Below, piece after piece: positions 1 to 8,170 of a stretch of 29,850 nucleotides of DNA. How positions within the stretch are numbered: the first letter of the stretch is position 1; each line of letters begins with the position of its first letter. Where the stretch lies: assembly GCA_963642995.1 (NCBI GenBank), contig CAVIIZ010000019.1, forward strand, positions 1-29,850. Reading direction: 5' to 3'. The DNA is from CAVAWX01 sp963642995 (lineage in GTDB: Bacteria; Actinomycetota; Coriobacteriia; Coriobacteriales; QAMH01). Both the position numbers and the translations under genes were made by a program. A model generated the notes under the pieces. It did not search any database. It saw only the letters and a program-made list of their open reading frames with translations, and had not been told where the DNA came from.

Positions 1-112
1 CAAGGTCGTGAAGCCGAACAAGGCGGCCCTGCAGAAGAGCTGCTACGTCTTCGGCGGCGAGGCGTCGGTGTCCAAGGCCGTCTACAACTCGATCCTGGCG
101 GCCAGCAAGTAG
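1..112 (+). CDS. C-terminal end of a probable cell wall-binding repeat (CWB2) protein, 5' truncated
   Basis: Only the last 36 codons are in the window (reading from base 2, stop TAG at 110-112). The visible tail contains SCYVFGGEASVSKAVYNSIL, which has the pattern of putative cell wall-binding repeat 2 units (hydrophobic strand, GG, then V/S-x-x-V helix). Such proteins are usually exported surface proteins in Coriobacteria and Clostridia, with the repeats holding the protein to the wall. The enzymatic or adhesive part, signal peptide and start lie upstream and cannot be judged. The assignment rests on one partial repeat, so another secreted repeat protein is possible. Confidence 0.5.
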   Translation, partial: KVVKPNKAALQKSCYVFGGEASVSKAVYNSILAASK

Positions 113-177
113 CTGCAACCGTGTGAGCCCCCGCACGTTTAGAACGGGACGGGCGCGCGTCGAAGGGGCTCGTCGAA

Positions 178-213
178 AAGGCCTCCTGTGGCAAGCAAGC
201 TGCAGGGGGCCTT
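178..213 (+). terminator. Terminator-like hairpin after the wall-binding protein gene
   Basis: An 11-bp stem pairs AAGGCCTCCTG (178-188) with CAGGGGGCCTT (203-213), including one G-U pair, around a 14-nt loop. The following bases (GCCCGTTTCCC) give only a weak T run. A second stem, CCTTGCC (210-216) with GGCAAGG (228-234), overlaps the 3' arm, so the two are mutually exclusive. It lies between the upstream gene and rpsP and most simply ends upstream transcription. Confidence 0.45.
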
Positions 214-310
214 GCCCGTTTCCCTTCGGCAAGGCGAAACCGTTTCAACATTTGCCGCGCGCCTCGGGACGCGGGCGGGGCGTGCCGGGCGCACTCGTGA
301 AAAATGCGGA

Positions 311-339
311 TGTGCGCGGCGCGCCGTTTTTGGTATCAT
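311..339 (+). promoter_or_regulatory. Candidate promoter of the rpsP operon
   Basis: A -10-like TATCAT (334-339) follows a short T run in a GC-rich intergenic stretch. At 17 bp upstream the only -35 candidate is TGTGCG (311-316), which is poor. Apart from the hairpins listed separately, the rest of the 315-bp gap (113-427) holds nothing I can identify. Confidence 0.3.
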
Positions 340-386
340 GCGTGTTTGCTGTGCGACCCGTCAATCGCACACGGTCTCGAATGAAG

Positions 387-407
387 CGCCTGCAATGGGT
401 GCAGGCG
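387..407 (+). promoter_or_regulatory. Perfect leader hairpin just upstream of the rpsP ribosome binding site
   Basis: CGCCTGCA (387-394) pairs perfectly with TGCAGGCG (400-407) around the loop ATGGG. The hairpin ends 9 bases before the AAGGAG ribosome binding site of rpsP (417-422). It has no T tract, so a role in mRNA stability or translational control of the ribosomal protein operon is more likely than termination. Function is inferred from position only. Confidence 0.35.
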
Positions 408-427
408 TAGAGTCTGAAGGAGTTGTT

Positions 428-826
428 TTGGTAGTCATCAGATTGACCCGCCGTGGCGCGCACAAGGCGCCGTTTTACCGCATCGTCGTGGCCGACCAGC
501 GCAAGAAGCGCGACGGCCGCATCATCGAGCAGGTCGGCACCTACGACCCGGCAGGGGACCCTTCCATCGTCGAGCTGGACTTGGAAAAGGTCGACAAGTG
601 GATCGCCAACGGCGCCCAGCCTTCCGACCGGGTGGCAAAGATCATCGCGCAGGCAAAAGGCGAGGAGCTGCCCGCGCACTTGCAGAAGCGCGCGGCTCTG
701 AAGGCCGAGCAGAAAAAAGAGGCCGAGAAGAAGGCCGCCGAGGAGGCCAAGGCAAAGGCTGCGGCGGAGAAGGCCGCTGCCGAGGCTGCGGCCGCCGAAG
801 AAGCCGAAGCCGGCGAGGAAGCGTAG
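428..826 (+). CDS. rpsP: 30S ribosomal protein S16
   Basis: Encodes bS16, a small-subunit assembly protein of the ribosome. The N-terminal part (IRLTRRGAHKAPFYRIVVAD) is the family signature. I chose the TTG start at 428 because AAGGAG at 417-422 sits 5 bases upstream and the protein then begins just before the conserved IRL strand; no ATG or GTG fits. After about residue 85 the protein runs into a Lys/Glu/Ala-rich tail, which brings it to 132 aa against about 80-90 for the core; such tails are common in Actinobacteria. khpA follows 6 bases later, then rimM and trmD, the standard rpsP operon. Identification is secure. Confidence 0.96.
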   Translation: MVVIRLTRRGAHKAPFYRIVVADQRKKRDGRIIEQVGTYDPAGDPSIVELDLEKVDKWIANGAQPSDRVAKIIAQAKGEELPAHLQKRAALKAEQKKEAEKKAAEEAKAKAAAEKAAAEAAAAEEAEAGEEA

Positions 827-832
827 GCACCC

Positions 833-1099
833 ATGGCAATCGAGACCTACGAGCAGGTGGGGGAGTTCGTCGAGATGCTCGTCACGCAGCTCGTCGACAA
901 TCCGGACGCCGTCGCCGTCGAGGCGATCGAGCAAGGAGGCCGCGAGGTGTGCGTCGAGGTGTCGGCAGACCCGGACGACATCGGCAAGATCATCGGCCGC
1001 TCCGGGCGCACCATCAAGTCCATTCGCACGCTGGCCCGTGCGGCGGCAAGCGATGCGGGCTTTCGCGTGGAAGTCGAGATTGTCGAAGAAGACGAGTAG
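833..1099 (+). CDS. khpA: KH-domain RNA-binding protein KhpA
   Basis: A small (88 aa) type II KH-domain protein. The GxxG RNA-binding loop is visible at residues 55-58 within GKIIGRSGRTIKSIRTL. In Gram-positive bacteria KhpA acts with KhpB/EloR as an RNA chaperone affecting cell division and envelope growth. The ATG at 833 lies 6 bases after the rpsP stop, and rimM follows 5 bases after its own stop, so it is co-transcribed with ribosome biogenesis genes, its usual place. Length and motif fit the family. Confidence 0.93.
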   Translation: MAIETYEQVGEFVEMLVTQLVDNPDAVAVEAIEQGGREVCVEVSADPDDIGKIIGRSGRTIKSIRTLARAAASDAGFRVEVEIVEEDE

Positions 1100-1104
1100 C
1101 CCCC

Positions 1105-1962
1105 ATGCCACGAGGCCCGTTTGCAACGGCGGCCTTCGTGGAGAAGGCGCTCGGTTTGGAAGGAGACGTCGTCGTCCGCAGGGCGGCAGGCGTCTCTTTT
1201 CATGCTCTGGCGCAAGCGGAGCTGCACGTGGTGCCGCCCGCCGATCCCAACGACGCGCCGCGCGTGTTGCATGTCGCGCGCATCGACGGGGCGGATGCGG
1301 CGGGCGGCAGTGCGCTGGGCGTCGGTGAGGCATGTGCGGCGGGGGAGGAGCAGGAGCCGCGCACCGCGCGCGTGGGCTTTGCCGAGGTGGATGGTGTGGG
1401 AGTGGCGAAGCTGCTCGCGGGCCGGCGCCTGCTTGCCGCGCAAGAAGAGCTTGCCCGCGCGGGCTGCGCGGCGCTCGGCAATGCAGCTCTCGGGGCGGAA
1501 CGCGCCGCCGAACTCGGGGCGGGCTCTAGCGCAGGCGCAGGCTTGCCTGTTGAAGCGGACGGAGCGTGCGATGCGGAGGCCGCTTTCGGCGCCCGCACCG
1601 GTTTGGGAAGGCCCGGTTGCGCGCCGCGCGCTGTTTTGGGATGCACGGTGCGCGACGAGCGCTACGGGTGTTTGGGCGAGGTGGTCGAGACCATCGCCAC
1701 GCCGGCCAACGAGGTCTGGGTCGTGCACGGCCCGTTCGGCGAGGTGCTCGTCCCCGTGGTGGACGAGTGCGTCGAATCTGCCGTGCCCGACTTTTCGGGA
1801 GTGCTGTTCACCCACGTGATAGACGGCATCGTGGACGTCCGCCCCGAGGCCGCCGACAGCTCGGGCGAAGCCGCCGGCAGCTCGGATGGAGACGGCGCCT
1901 CCGGGAAAGGCGATGCTCCGGGCGGCGGCGCTTGCCGGGGCGGGAAGGCGGGCGGCAGATGA
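1105..1962 (+). CDS. rimM: Ribosome maturation factor RimM, expanded form
   Basis: RimM binds ribosomal protein S19 and helps mature the 3' domain of 16S rRNA. The N-terminal strand (FVEKALGLEGDVVVR) resembles the VGKI-hGLkGEV start of RimM, and the PRC-barrel half is clear at about residues 175-245 (CTVRDERYGCLGEVVETI, then FGEVLVPVVDECV). The protein is 285 aa against about 165-180 usually. The excess is an Ala/Gly-rich linker between the domains (about 96-170) and a Gly/Ser/Asp tail after residue 245. Its TGA overlaps the trmD ATG (ATGA), so the two are translationally coupled. The position between khpA and trmD supports the call despite the divergent N-terminus. Confidence 0.85.
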   Translation: MPRGPFATAAFVEKALGLEGDVVVRRAAGVSFHALAQAELHVVPPADPNDAPRVLHVARIDGADAAGGSALGVGEACAAGEEQEPRTARVGFAEVDGVGVAKLLAGRRLLAAQEELARAGCAALGNAALGAERAAELGAGSSAGAGLPVEADGACDAEAAFGARTGLGRPGCAPRAVLGCTVRDERYGCLGEVVETIATPANEVWVVHGPFGEVLVPVVDECVESAVPDFSGVLFTHVIDGIVDVRPEAADSSGEAAGSSDGDGASGKGDAPGGGACRGGKAGGR

Positions 1963-2687
1963 TCGTCGAGACCCTGTCCGTTTTCCCCGACATGTTCGCA
2001 GGCCCCATGTCGGCGTCTATCCTCGGCCGCGCCCGCGCCCGGGGCATACTCGACTTCACCGCGCACGACCTGCGCGATTGGACCCACGACCGCCACCGCA
2101 GCACCGACGACGAGCCCTATGGCGGCGGCCAGGGCCTGCTCATGAGCTGTCCGCCCATCTTCGAGGCCATCGACGACCTGCGGGCAGCCGGCCCGTCGCC
2201 CCACATCGTCTTTTTCACCCCGGCAGGCGAGCGTTTCGACGAGGGGGTGGCCCGCGAGCTTGCGGGCTGCGAGCGCATCGTCATGGTGTGCGGCCGCTAC
2301 GAGGGCATCGACGAGCGCGCCTACACCCTGGCCGACCGTTGCATCAGCTTGGGCGACTACGTGCTCACGGGCGGCGAACTTGCGGCCATGGTGGTCACCG
2401 ACGCCGTCGTGCGGCTGCTGCCCGGCGTGCTCGGCGACGAGGGCAGCGCCGTCGAGGAGTCCTTTCAAGACGGATTGCTCGAGTTTCCCCAGTACACGCG
2501 TCCTGCCAGCTACCGTGGACTGGAGGTGCCCGAGGTCTTGCTCTGCGGCGATCACGCCAAGGTGGCGGCGTGGCGGCGCGCGCAGGCCGTCGAGCGCACC
2601 GCGCGGCTGCGCCCGGACCTGTTCGCGGCGGCGGACTTGAGCGACGAGGAGCGCGCGCGCGTGTCCGCGTGCGCCGGCGTTTCCTGA
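1959..2687 (+). CDS. trmD: tRNA (guanine-N1)-methyltransferase TrmD
   Basis: SPOUT-class methyltransferase that makes m1G37 in tRNAs with a G36 using S-adenosylmethionine, preventing +1 frameshifting. Seen: the N-terminal FPDMFAGPMSASILGRA, the PYGGGQG loop, MVCGRYEGIDERA, the knot motif SLGDYVLTGGELA, and EESFQDGLLEFPQYTRP with the conserved Asp of the active site. Length 242 aa is typical. It starts at the ATG overlapping the rimM stop. It probably ends the rpsP operon, since a 228-bp gap with a strong hairpin follows. Confidence 0.97.
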   Translation: MIVETLSVFPDMFAGPMSASILGRARARGILDFTAHDLRDWTHDRHRSTDDEPYGGGQGLLMSCPPIFEAIDDLRAAGPSPHIVFFTPAGERFDEGVARELAGCERIVMVCGRYEGIDERAYTLADRCISLGDYVLTGGELAAMVVTDAVVRLLPGVLGDEGSAVEESFQDGLLEFPQYTRPASYRGLEVPEVLLCGDHAKVAAWRRAQAVERTARLRPDLFAAADLSDEERARVSACAGVS

Positions 2688-2710
2688 CGTCTCGGGATGC
2701 GGGGCGTCCG

Positions 2711-2743
2711 GCACGTGCCCGCCGCGCCCGTCCGGGCACGTGC
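2711..2743 (+). terminator. Strong inverted repeat downstream of trmD
   Basis: A perfect 10-bp inverted repeat, GCACGTGCCC (2711-2720) with GGGCACGTGC (2734-2743), has a 13-nt GC-rich loop. There is no T tract, so it is not a canonical intrinsic terminator. It may stabilise the trmD 3' end, aid Rho-dependent termination, or be a protein site; each arm contains the palindrome CACGTG. Confidence 0.4.
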
Positions 2744-2774
2744 GGCGGACACGCGCGTATCCGCAAATACACCA

Positions 2775-2803
2775 TAGGCGCGCGCGTGCGGGGGCGCTAT
2801 GAT
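2775..2803 (+). promoter_or_regulatory. Candidate promoter upstream of lepB
   Basis: TATGAT (2798-2803) is a good -10 element in a GC-rich gap, 113 bp before the lepB start. The hexamer 17 bp upstream (TAGGCG, 2775-2780) is a poor -35. The trmD-lepB gap of 228 bp makes a promoter here plausible. Confidence 0.35.
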
Positions 2804-2915
2804 AGTGCGGTTATGCGATACGCCCGCGACGCGCCGTCCGCAGGGCATCCCGCGCCGTCCGCAGGGCGCGAGATGCGCCTTTTCGCGGGCGGCCACGGGA
2901 GAAGAGAGGACCTGC

Positions 2916-3662
2916 GTGCCAGACGACACGACGACACCGCCCCGGCCGCAGCCGGAACAGCAGGCGCGCCATGGGGCGCAGTCCCTGCCCCGGGCCGGGC
3001 AGGGGGCTTTCGGCCCCGGCTCCGCGCAGGCGCAGCCCGCGCAGGCGCAACGTCCTTTCGCGGCGCCTGAGCAAACGCCCGCGCCGGCCCAAGTGCAGGT
3101 GCGGGTGCAAGAGCGCCCGGTGCGCGAGAAATCCGCGTCCGGCAGCTTCGTCGAGTTCGTCGTCGTCGTGGCCGTGGCCATCGCCCTTGCCTGGTTCATC
3201 ACAAATTTCGTCGTGAAGCCCTACGAGATCCCCTCCGAGTCCATGGAGGACACCATCATGACGGGCGACCGCGTGCTCTCCGAGCGCGTCTCGTATCTGG
3301 GCGCCTCGCCGGCACAAGGCGACATCGTCACCTTCACCGACGTGGAAGACCCCACCCGCGTGCTGATCAAGCGCGTCGTCGCCGTGGCCGGCCAGCAAGT
3401 GGAACTCAAGGACGGCTCGGTGTATGTGGACGGCTCGAGGCTTTCCGAGCCCTACACCGACGACAAGCAGTCGCTGCCTCTGGTGAACACCCACGACATC
3501 AGCTACCCCTACACGGTGCCCGAGGGCTGCATCTGGGTGATGGGCGACAACCGCACGAACTCCTCGGACAGCCGCTACTTCGGCGCCGTGCCCGTCGCCA
3601 ATGTGACGGGGCACGCGTTTTTCCGCTATTGGCCGCTCGAGCGCATAGGGCCGCTCGGATAG
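2916..3662 (+). CDS. lepB: Signal peptidase I
   Basis: Membrane serine protease that removes signal peptides from exported proteins. After a Pro/Gln/Ala-rich cytoplasmic stretch of about 75 residues comes one membrane segment (about 78-100), then the catalytic Ser109 in IPSESM and catalytic Lys152 in LIKRVVAVAGQ. The late GDNRTNSSDSRYFG box is also present. I chose the GTG at 2916 because GAGAGGA (2903-2910) lies 5 bases upstream; this gives 248 aa. A low-complexity N-terminus is common in actinobacterial LepB. It sits between trmD and glyQS with a possible promoter of its own. Confidence 0.95.
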   Translation: MPDDTTTPPRPQPEQQARHGAQSLPRAGQGAFGPGSAQAQPAQAQRPFAAPEQTPAPAQVQVRVQERPVREKSASGSFVEFVVVVAVAIALAWFITNFVVKPYEIPSESMEDTIMTGDRVLSERVSYLGASPAQGDIVTFTDVEDPTRVLIKRVVAVAGQQVELKDGSVYVDGSRLSEPYTDDKQSLPLVNTHDISYPYTVPEGCIWVMGDNRTNSSDSRYFGAVPVANVTGHAFFRYWPLERIGPLG

Positions 3663-3717
3663 CCCGCCCCGTGCCGCACAGGCCGCCCCGACCGCAGTTT
3701 TCGAGAAAAGGACGCAC

Positions 3718-4668
3718 ATGCTCACCTTCCAAGACATCATCTTGACCTTGCAGCGCTACTGGGCAGACCAGGGCTGCGTCGTGTTGCAGCCCTACGACGT
3801 CGAGGTGGGCGCGGGCACCTACCACACGGCCACGACCCTGCGCTCGCTGGGGCCGGGCACGTGGAAGACGGCCTACGTGCAGCCGTGCCGCAGGCCCGCC
3901 GACGGGCGCTACGGCTCCAACCCGAACCGCCTGCAGCACTACTACCAGTTCCAGGTGCTGATAAAGCCCAGCCCCGACAACATCCAAGACCTCTACCTGG
4001 GCAGTCTGGAGGCCATCGGCATCGAGGTGGCCCACCACGACGTGCGCTTCGTCGAAGACGACTGGGAAAGCCCGACGCTGGGCGCCTGGGGCCTGGGCTG
4101 GGAAGTCTGGCTCAACGGCATGGAGGTCACCCAGTTCACCTACTTCCAGCAGGTGGGCGGCATCGAATGCGACCCCGTGCCCGCCGAGGTCACCTACGGG
4201 CTGGAGCGCCTGGCCATGTACATCCAGGGCGTGGACAGCGTCTACGACCTGGTGTGGAGCGAAGGCTCGGACGGCACGCGCTTCACCTACGGCGACGTCT
4301 TCTACGAAAACGAGCGCGAGCAATCCGCCTACAACTTCGAGTTCGCCGACGTGGACCTGCTGTTCAAGCGCTTCGAGACCAACGAGGCCGAATGCCACAA
4401 GCTGCTCGAGCGCGGCCTGCCGCTGCCGGCCTACGAGTGCGTCATGCGCTGCAGCCACGCCTTCAACCTGCTCGACGCGCGCGGGGCGATCTCGGCCACC
4501 GAGCGCGCGCACTACATCTTGCGCGTGCGCGACGTGGCCAAGGCATGCTGCGAGAGCTATCTGGACGTGGTGGTGAAAGGCGGCGGCGCGCGCATCGCCT
4601 CGCAAGACGGCGAAGGCGGCGGCGCGGCTTCGGACACGCGCGCCGACGGGAAAGGGGCGGACCTGTGA
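3718..4668 (+). CDS. glyQ: Glycyl-tRNA synthetase alpha subunit
   Basis: Catalytic class II subunit of the bacterial heterotetrameric (alpha2beta2) glycyl-tRNA synthetase, which charges tRNA-Gly. The start (LTFQDIILTLQRYWADQGC), the PYDVEVGAGTYH block, the PCRRPADGRYGSNPNR motif 2 region and VTYGLERLAMYIQGV are family-diagnostic. Length 316 aa is slightly long because of an Ala/Gly-rich tail. The last codons overlap the GTG start of glyS, so both subunits are made in coupled fashion. It lies 55 bp after lepB. Confidence 0.97.
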   Translation: MLTFQDIILTLQRYWADQGCVVLQPYDVEVGAGTYHTATTLRSLGPGTWKTAYVQPCRRPADGRYGSNPNRLQHYYQFQVLIKPSPDNIQDLYLGSLEAIGIEVAHHDVRFVEDDWESPTLGAWGLGWEVWLNGMEVTQFTYFQQVGGIECDPVPAEVTYGLERLAMYIQGVDSVYDLVWSEGSDGTRFTYGDVFYENEREQSAYNFEFADVDLLFKRFETNEAECHKLLERGLPLPAYECVMRCSHAFNLLDARGAISATERAHYILRVRDVAKACCESYLDVVVKGGGARIASQDGEGGGAASDTRADGKGADL

Positions 4669-6791
4669 GCGAGAACATGAACGCGGCCGCGAGCGCCGCC
4701 GCGAGCGCCGGCACGCGCACGCTCGTCTTCGAGATCGGCACCGAGGAGATTCCCGCATCTCCGCTGTATGCGGCCACGGAAAAGCTGGCCGGGCAGGCGG
4801 CAGACGCGCTCGACGCCGCCCGCATCGCGCACGGCGAGGTCCTTGCCTGCTCGACGCCGCGCCGCATCCTCCTCACGGTGAAAGACGTGGCCGCGACGAG
4901 CGCCGAGCTGCACCGGGAATCGCGCGGGCCGGCTGCGAACATCGCCTTCGACGAGACGGGCCGGCCCACGAAGGCCGCCGTCGGGTTCGCGCGCGGCAAG
5001 GGCGTGGACCCGGCCGACCTCACGCGCCGCACCGACGAGAGTGGAGCGGAGTACGTCTACGCGACCGTCCACGAGCCGGCGCGCCCCACGACAGAGCTGC
5101 TGCCGGAGCTTCTGGCCGGGCTGGTCGCGGGGATGTCTTGGCCCAAGTCGCAGCGCTGGGGCAGCGGGCACGTCACGTTCTCGCGCCCCATCCGCTGGCT
5201 TTTGTGCCTGCTGGGCGATGCGGTTGTGCCCGTCGAGTACGCGGGTCTTGTCGCCGGGCGCACGACGCGCGGACACCGCTTCATGGCAAACCGCGAATTC
5301 GAGGTGGCCGACGCCGACGCGCTGGCCGGCATGTACCCCGAGATGAAGGTCGTGCCGTCTGCCGCCGAGCGCGAGCGCGTCATCCGCGAACAGATCGCGG
5401 CCATCGAGGCCGAGACGGGGCTTTCGGCCGACACGCCGGCCGCGACCTTTGCCGAGGTGGTGAACCTCGTGGAGTGGCCGACGGCGCTGTTGTGCCATTT
5501 CGACGAGGAGTTCTTGCAGGTGCCGCCCGAGATCATCTGCGACGCCATGCTGGAGCACCAGCGCTACTTCCCCATGTATCGCGCCGACGGCTCGCTCGAC
5601 TGCGCCTTCATCGTCGTCTCCAACGGCGACCCTGCCTACAACGCCACCATCGCCGAGGGCAACGAGCGCGTCGTGCGCGCGCGCCTGGCCGACGCGAAGT
5701 TCTTCGTGGACGAAGACGAGCGCGTGCCGCTGGAAAGCTACGTGGACAAGCTGGCCGACGTCGTCTTCACCGAAAAGCTCGGCAGCGTGAAGGACAAGAC
5801 GGGCCGCATCGAGAAGCTCGCCGCTGCCATCTGCGAGCAGGCAGGCCTCGACGCGTCTAGCGCGCAGGCCGCGACCCGTGCCGCGCACCTGTGCAAGGCC
5901 GACCTCGTCTGCCAGGCCGTCGTCGAGTTCACCAGCCTGCAGGGCGTGATGGGCGGGCACTACGCGCTGGCAAGCGGCGAGGGCGAGGAGGTGGCCCGTG
6001 CCGTCACCGACCACTACCGCCCGCGTTTTGCAGGCGACGAGCTGCCGCGCGATGCGGCGGGCAAGGTCGTGGCCATCGCCGACAAGCTCGACACCATATG
6101 CGGCATCTTCGCGTGCGGCGACGCCCCCACGGGCAGCTCGGACCCCTTCGCGCTGCGCCGCGCGGCCATCGGCATCGTGAACATCCTGCTCGACGGACCT
6201 GCAGTCGAGCTGTCGCGCCTCGTGGACGTGGCGCTTGCAGGCTACGAGGGCGTCGTGGACTTCGACGCCGCCGAGGTGGCGGCGCAGGTCCGCGCGTTTT
6301 TCACCACGCGCCTCGAGGTCATCGCCAAAGACCGCGGGCTCACCGCCGATTGCGTGCGCGCCGTCACGGCCACCGGGCTCTTCGAGCCGGCAGAGGCCAT
6401 GGCGCGCATCGAGGCCCTGGTGCACGCGCGCGAAGACGACCCCGAGACCTTCGACGATTTGGCTGCGGCCTACACCCGCGCGGCAAACCTCGCCGACGCC
6501 AAGTTGGGCGCAGAGCCGGACGAGGCGCTCATGGGCGAGCCGGAGCGCGCGCTTTTTGCGGCCATCGACACGGCGCAAGTCGCGGTGGCCACCGCGCTTG
6601 CCGCCCGCGACCATGCGGGCGCCATCTCCGCGCTCGCCGCCCTGCGCGCGCCCATCGACGCGTTTTTCACCGATGTGCTCGTCATGGACGACGACGAGGC
6701 GCTGCGCACGATGCGCCTGCAGCTGCTGAACCGCTTCACCGCGGTCTTTGCCGACGTGGCCGCCATCGGCGAGCTGGCAAAGAAGCGCTAG
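4665..6791 (+). CDS. glyS: Glycyl-tRNA synthetase beta subunit
   Basis: Beta subunit of the alpha2beta2 glycyl-tRNA synthetase; it recognises tRNA-Gly and carries HD-like and anticodon-binding domains. Visible are the N-terminal FEIGTEEIPASPL, the CDAMLEHQRYFPM block, ARLADAKFFVDED, and EKLGSVKDKTGRIEKL with GDAPTGSSDPFALRR further on. Length 708 aa fits the family. The GTG at 4665 overlaps the glyQ stop (GTGA) and is preceded by AAAGGGG; an ATG at 4677 in the same frame is an alternative start. No damage seen. Confidence 0.96.
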   Translation: MSENMNAAASAAASAGTRTLVFEIGTEEIPASPLYAATEKLAGQAADALDAARIAHGEVLACSTPRRILLTVKDVAATSAELHRESRGPAANIAFDETGRPTKAAVGFARGKGVDPADLTRRTDESGAEYVYATVHEPARPTTELLPELLAGLVAGMSWPKSQRWGSGHVTFSRPIRWLLCLLGDAVVPVEYAGLVAGRTTRGHRFMANREFEVADADALAGMYPEMKVVPSAAERERVIREQIAAIEAETGLSADTPAATFAEVVNLVEWPTALLCHFDEEFLQVPPEIICDAMLEHQRYFPMYRADGSLDCAFIVVSNGDPAYNATIAEGNERVVRARLADAKFFVDEDERVPLESYVDKLADVVFTEKLGSVKDKTGRIEKLAAAICEQAGLDASSAQAATRAAHLCKADLVCQAVVEFTSLQGVMGGHYALASGEGEEVARAVTDHYRPRFAGDELPRDAAGKVVAIADKLDTICGIFACGDAPTGSSDPFALRRAAIGIVNILLDGPAVELSRLVDVALAGYEGVVDFDAAEVAAQVRAFFTTRLEVIAKDRGLTADCVRAVTATGLFEPAEAMARIEALVHAREDDPETFDDLAAAYTRAANLADAKLGAEPDEALMGEPERALFAAIDTAQVAVATALAARDHAGAISALAALRAPIDAFFTDVLVMDDDEALRTMRLQLLNRFTAVFADVAAIGELAKKR

Positions 6792-6875
6792 GCGCAGACG
6801 GGCAAGCGAAACGCGAGACGAACCTGCGGCGACGCGACGACGAGGCCCGGGAAAAAGGGAGAGGCGGCAGACGCG

Positions 6876-7766
6876 ATGGATGCGTGGATCAGCCAGGGCA
6901 GGCCGAAAGACGGCGTGCCCACCGTGCATATCGTGTCGGATTCGCTCGGCAAGACGGGCACCGACATCGCCGTGGCGTGCGCGGCGCAATTCGACGACCT
7001 CGACCCATCCATCGAGGTGCTTTCCGAGGTCGACGATGCGCATGTGATGATCGCCGCGCTCGAGGAGCATCTGGCCTTGCACGACGAGCTTTTCGGCGAC
7101 GACGGCACGCCCTTCTTGCTCTTCTTCACCCTCGTGGCGCCCGCCTTGCGCACCGCGATGAAGGACTTTTCCGCCGCGCACCCCGAGGTGCTGGCCGTGG
7201 ATTTGCTCGAACCCGTGATCGACGCGCTGCGCACGGCCACGGGCATCGACCCCGTGGGGCGGCCGGGCGCGTTTCATCGGGTGAACGAGGGCTACTTCAA
7301 GCGCATCGAGGCCGTCGAGTTCACCATCGCGCACGACGACGGCGCAAGCCCGCACGACCTCGACCAGGCCGACATCGTGTTGTTGGGCGTGTCGCGCTCG
7401 TCGAAGACGCCGTTGTCGGTGTACCTTTCGCAGCAGGGCTACAAGGTGGCCAACATCCCGCTCGACCCTGCCACCGAGCCTCCGCGCGAGGTCTTCGAGT
7501 TGGACAGCCGCCGCATATTCGGGCTGGTCACCTCGCCGGAGGTGCTGGTCGACATACGCCAGCGGCGCCTGGCGAAGGCCGAGGCGTCCGGCGTGGCCGC
7601 AAGCTATGCCGACTACGAGCACGTGTGCCGCGACCTCGACCGCGCCCGCGCCCTCATGCGCCGGCTGGGCTGCATCGTCGTGCACACGGAAAACCGCGCC
7701 ATCGAGGAGACCGCCGCCGAGATCTTGCGCTACTACACCTCGTTTTTCCCGAAAACGCACAGCTAG
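6876..7766 (+). CDS. Pyruvate,phosphate dikinase regulatory protein (bifunctional kinase/phosphotransferase)
   Basis: PDRP (former DUF299) turns PPDK off by ADP-dependent phosphorylation of an active-site Thr and on by Pi-dependent removal of that phosphate. The N-terminal VHIVSDSLGKTG and the P-loop-like GVSRSSKTPLS (from residue 171) are the family marks. At 296 aa it is full length. PEP synthetase regulatory proteins share this fold; PPDK is the likelier partner in an anaerobic actinobacterium, but the target enzyme is not in the window. It follows glyS by 84 bp, with GGGAGAGG upstream of the ATG. Confidence 0.88.
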   Translation: MDAWISQGRPKDGVPTVHIVSDSLGKTGTDIAVACAAQFDDLDPSIEVLSEVDDAHVMIAALEEHLALHDELFGDDGTPFLLFFTLVAPALRTAMKDFSAAHPEVLAVDLLEPVIDALRTATGIDPVGRPGAFHRVNEGYFKRIEAVEFTIAHDDGASPHDLDQADIVLLGVSRSSKTPLSVYLSQQGYKVANIPLDPATEPPREVFELDSRRIFGLVTSPEVLVDIRQRRLAKAEASGVAASYADYEHVCRDLDRARALMRRLGCIVVHTENRAIEETAAEILRYYTSFFPKTHS

Positions 7767-7778
7767 GGGGCGGCGCGC

Positions 7779-8023
7779 ATGCACGACGAACCGCAGCGGG
7801 CGACGCTGCGCTCCATCTTCGTCGTCACGGCCGTCTACACGATGGGCGCCTATACGGCCTACAGCTACATCGAGCCCTTCCTCTTGCAGGCGGCCGGCGC
7901 CGACGAGGGGCTGGTCGCGGCGGCGCTTGCCTTCTTCGGCATCGCGTGGCCGCCGGCATCGCCGCCGTCGCGCTGGTCTATGCCGCCACGGTCTTTGCGG
8001 CCCGCCTGCGCGCTCGCGGCTAG
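7779..8023 (+). pseudogene. Remnant of an MFS transporter with a large internal deletion
   Basis: From the ATG at 7779 about 54 codons read as an MFS segment (TLRSIFVVTAVYTMGAYTAY, then SYIEPFLLQAAGADEG and an FFGIA helix), like TM7 and the start of TM8 of AraJ-type drug/sugar efflux carriers. At about 7943 the homology leaves this frame. The +2 frame from 7946 reads VAAGIAAVALVYAATVFAAR and stops at 8023, which looks like a last MFS helix and cytoplasmic tail. The first six helices and roughly TM9-11 are missing. In the starting frame the ORF runs to 8216 but its remainder is Arg-rich and non-membrane. I read this as deletion decay; a functional short protein is unlikely. Confidence 0.65.
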
Positions 8024-8170
8024 GGGCAAAGCTCGTCTTGTTCGAGCTGTTCTGGGGGGCATTGCGCGTGTGGTGCCGCAACCTGTGCCGTTCGGCGGCT
8101 TCTACGAGCTGCCCGGACGTCGAAGGAGAACCTGCGGGCGAGAAGACGGGCGTATGCGCGTCCAAGGGGC

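Noticed and set aside
4557..8165. Very long open frame on the minus strand (about 1200 codons)
   Set aside because: It lies antisense to glyQ, glyS and the PDRP gene, is rich in Arg, His, Ala and Gly, shows no domain, and is the expected result of codon bias in GC-rich DNA.
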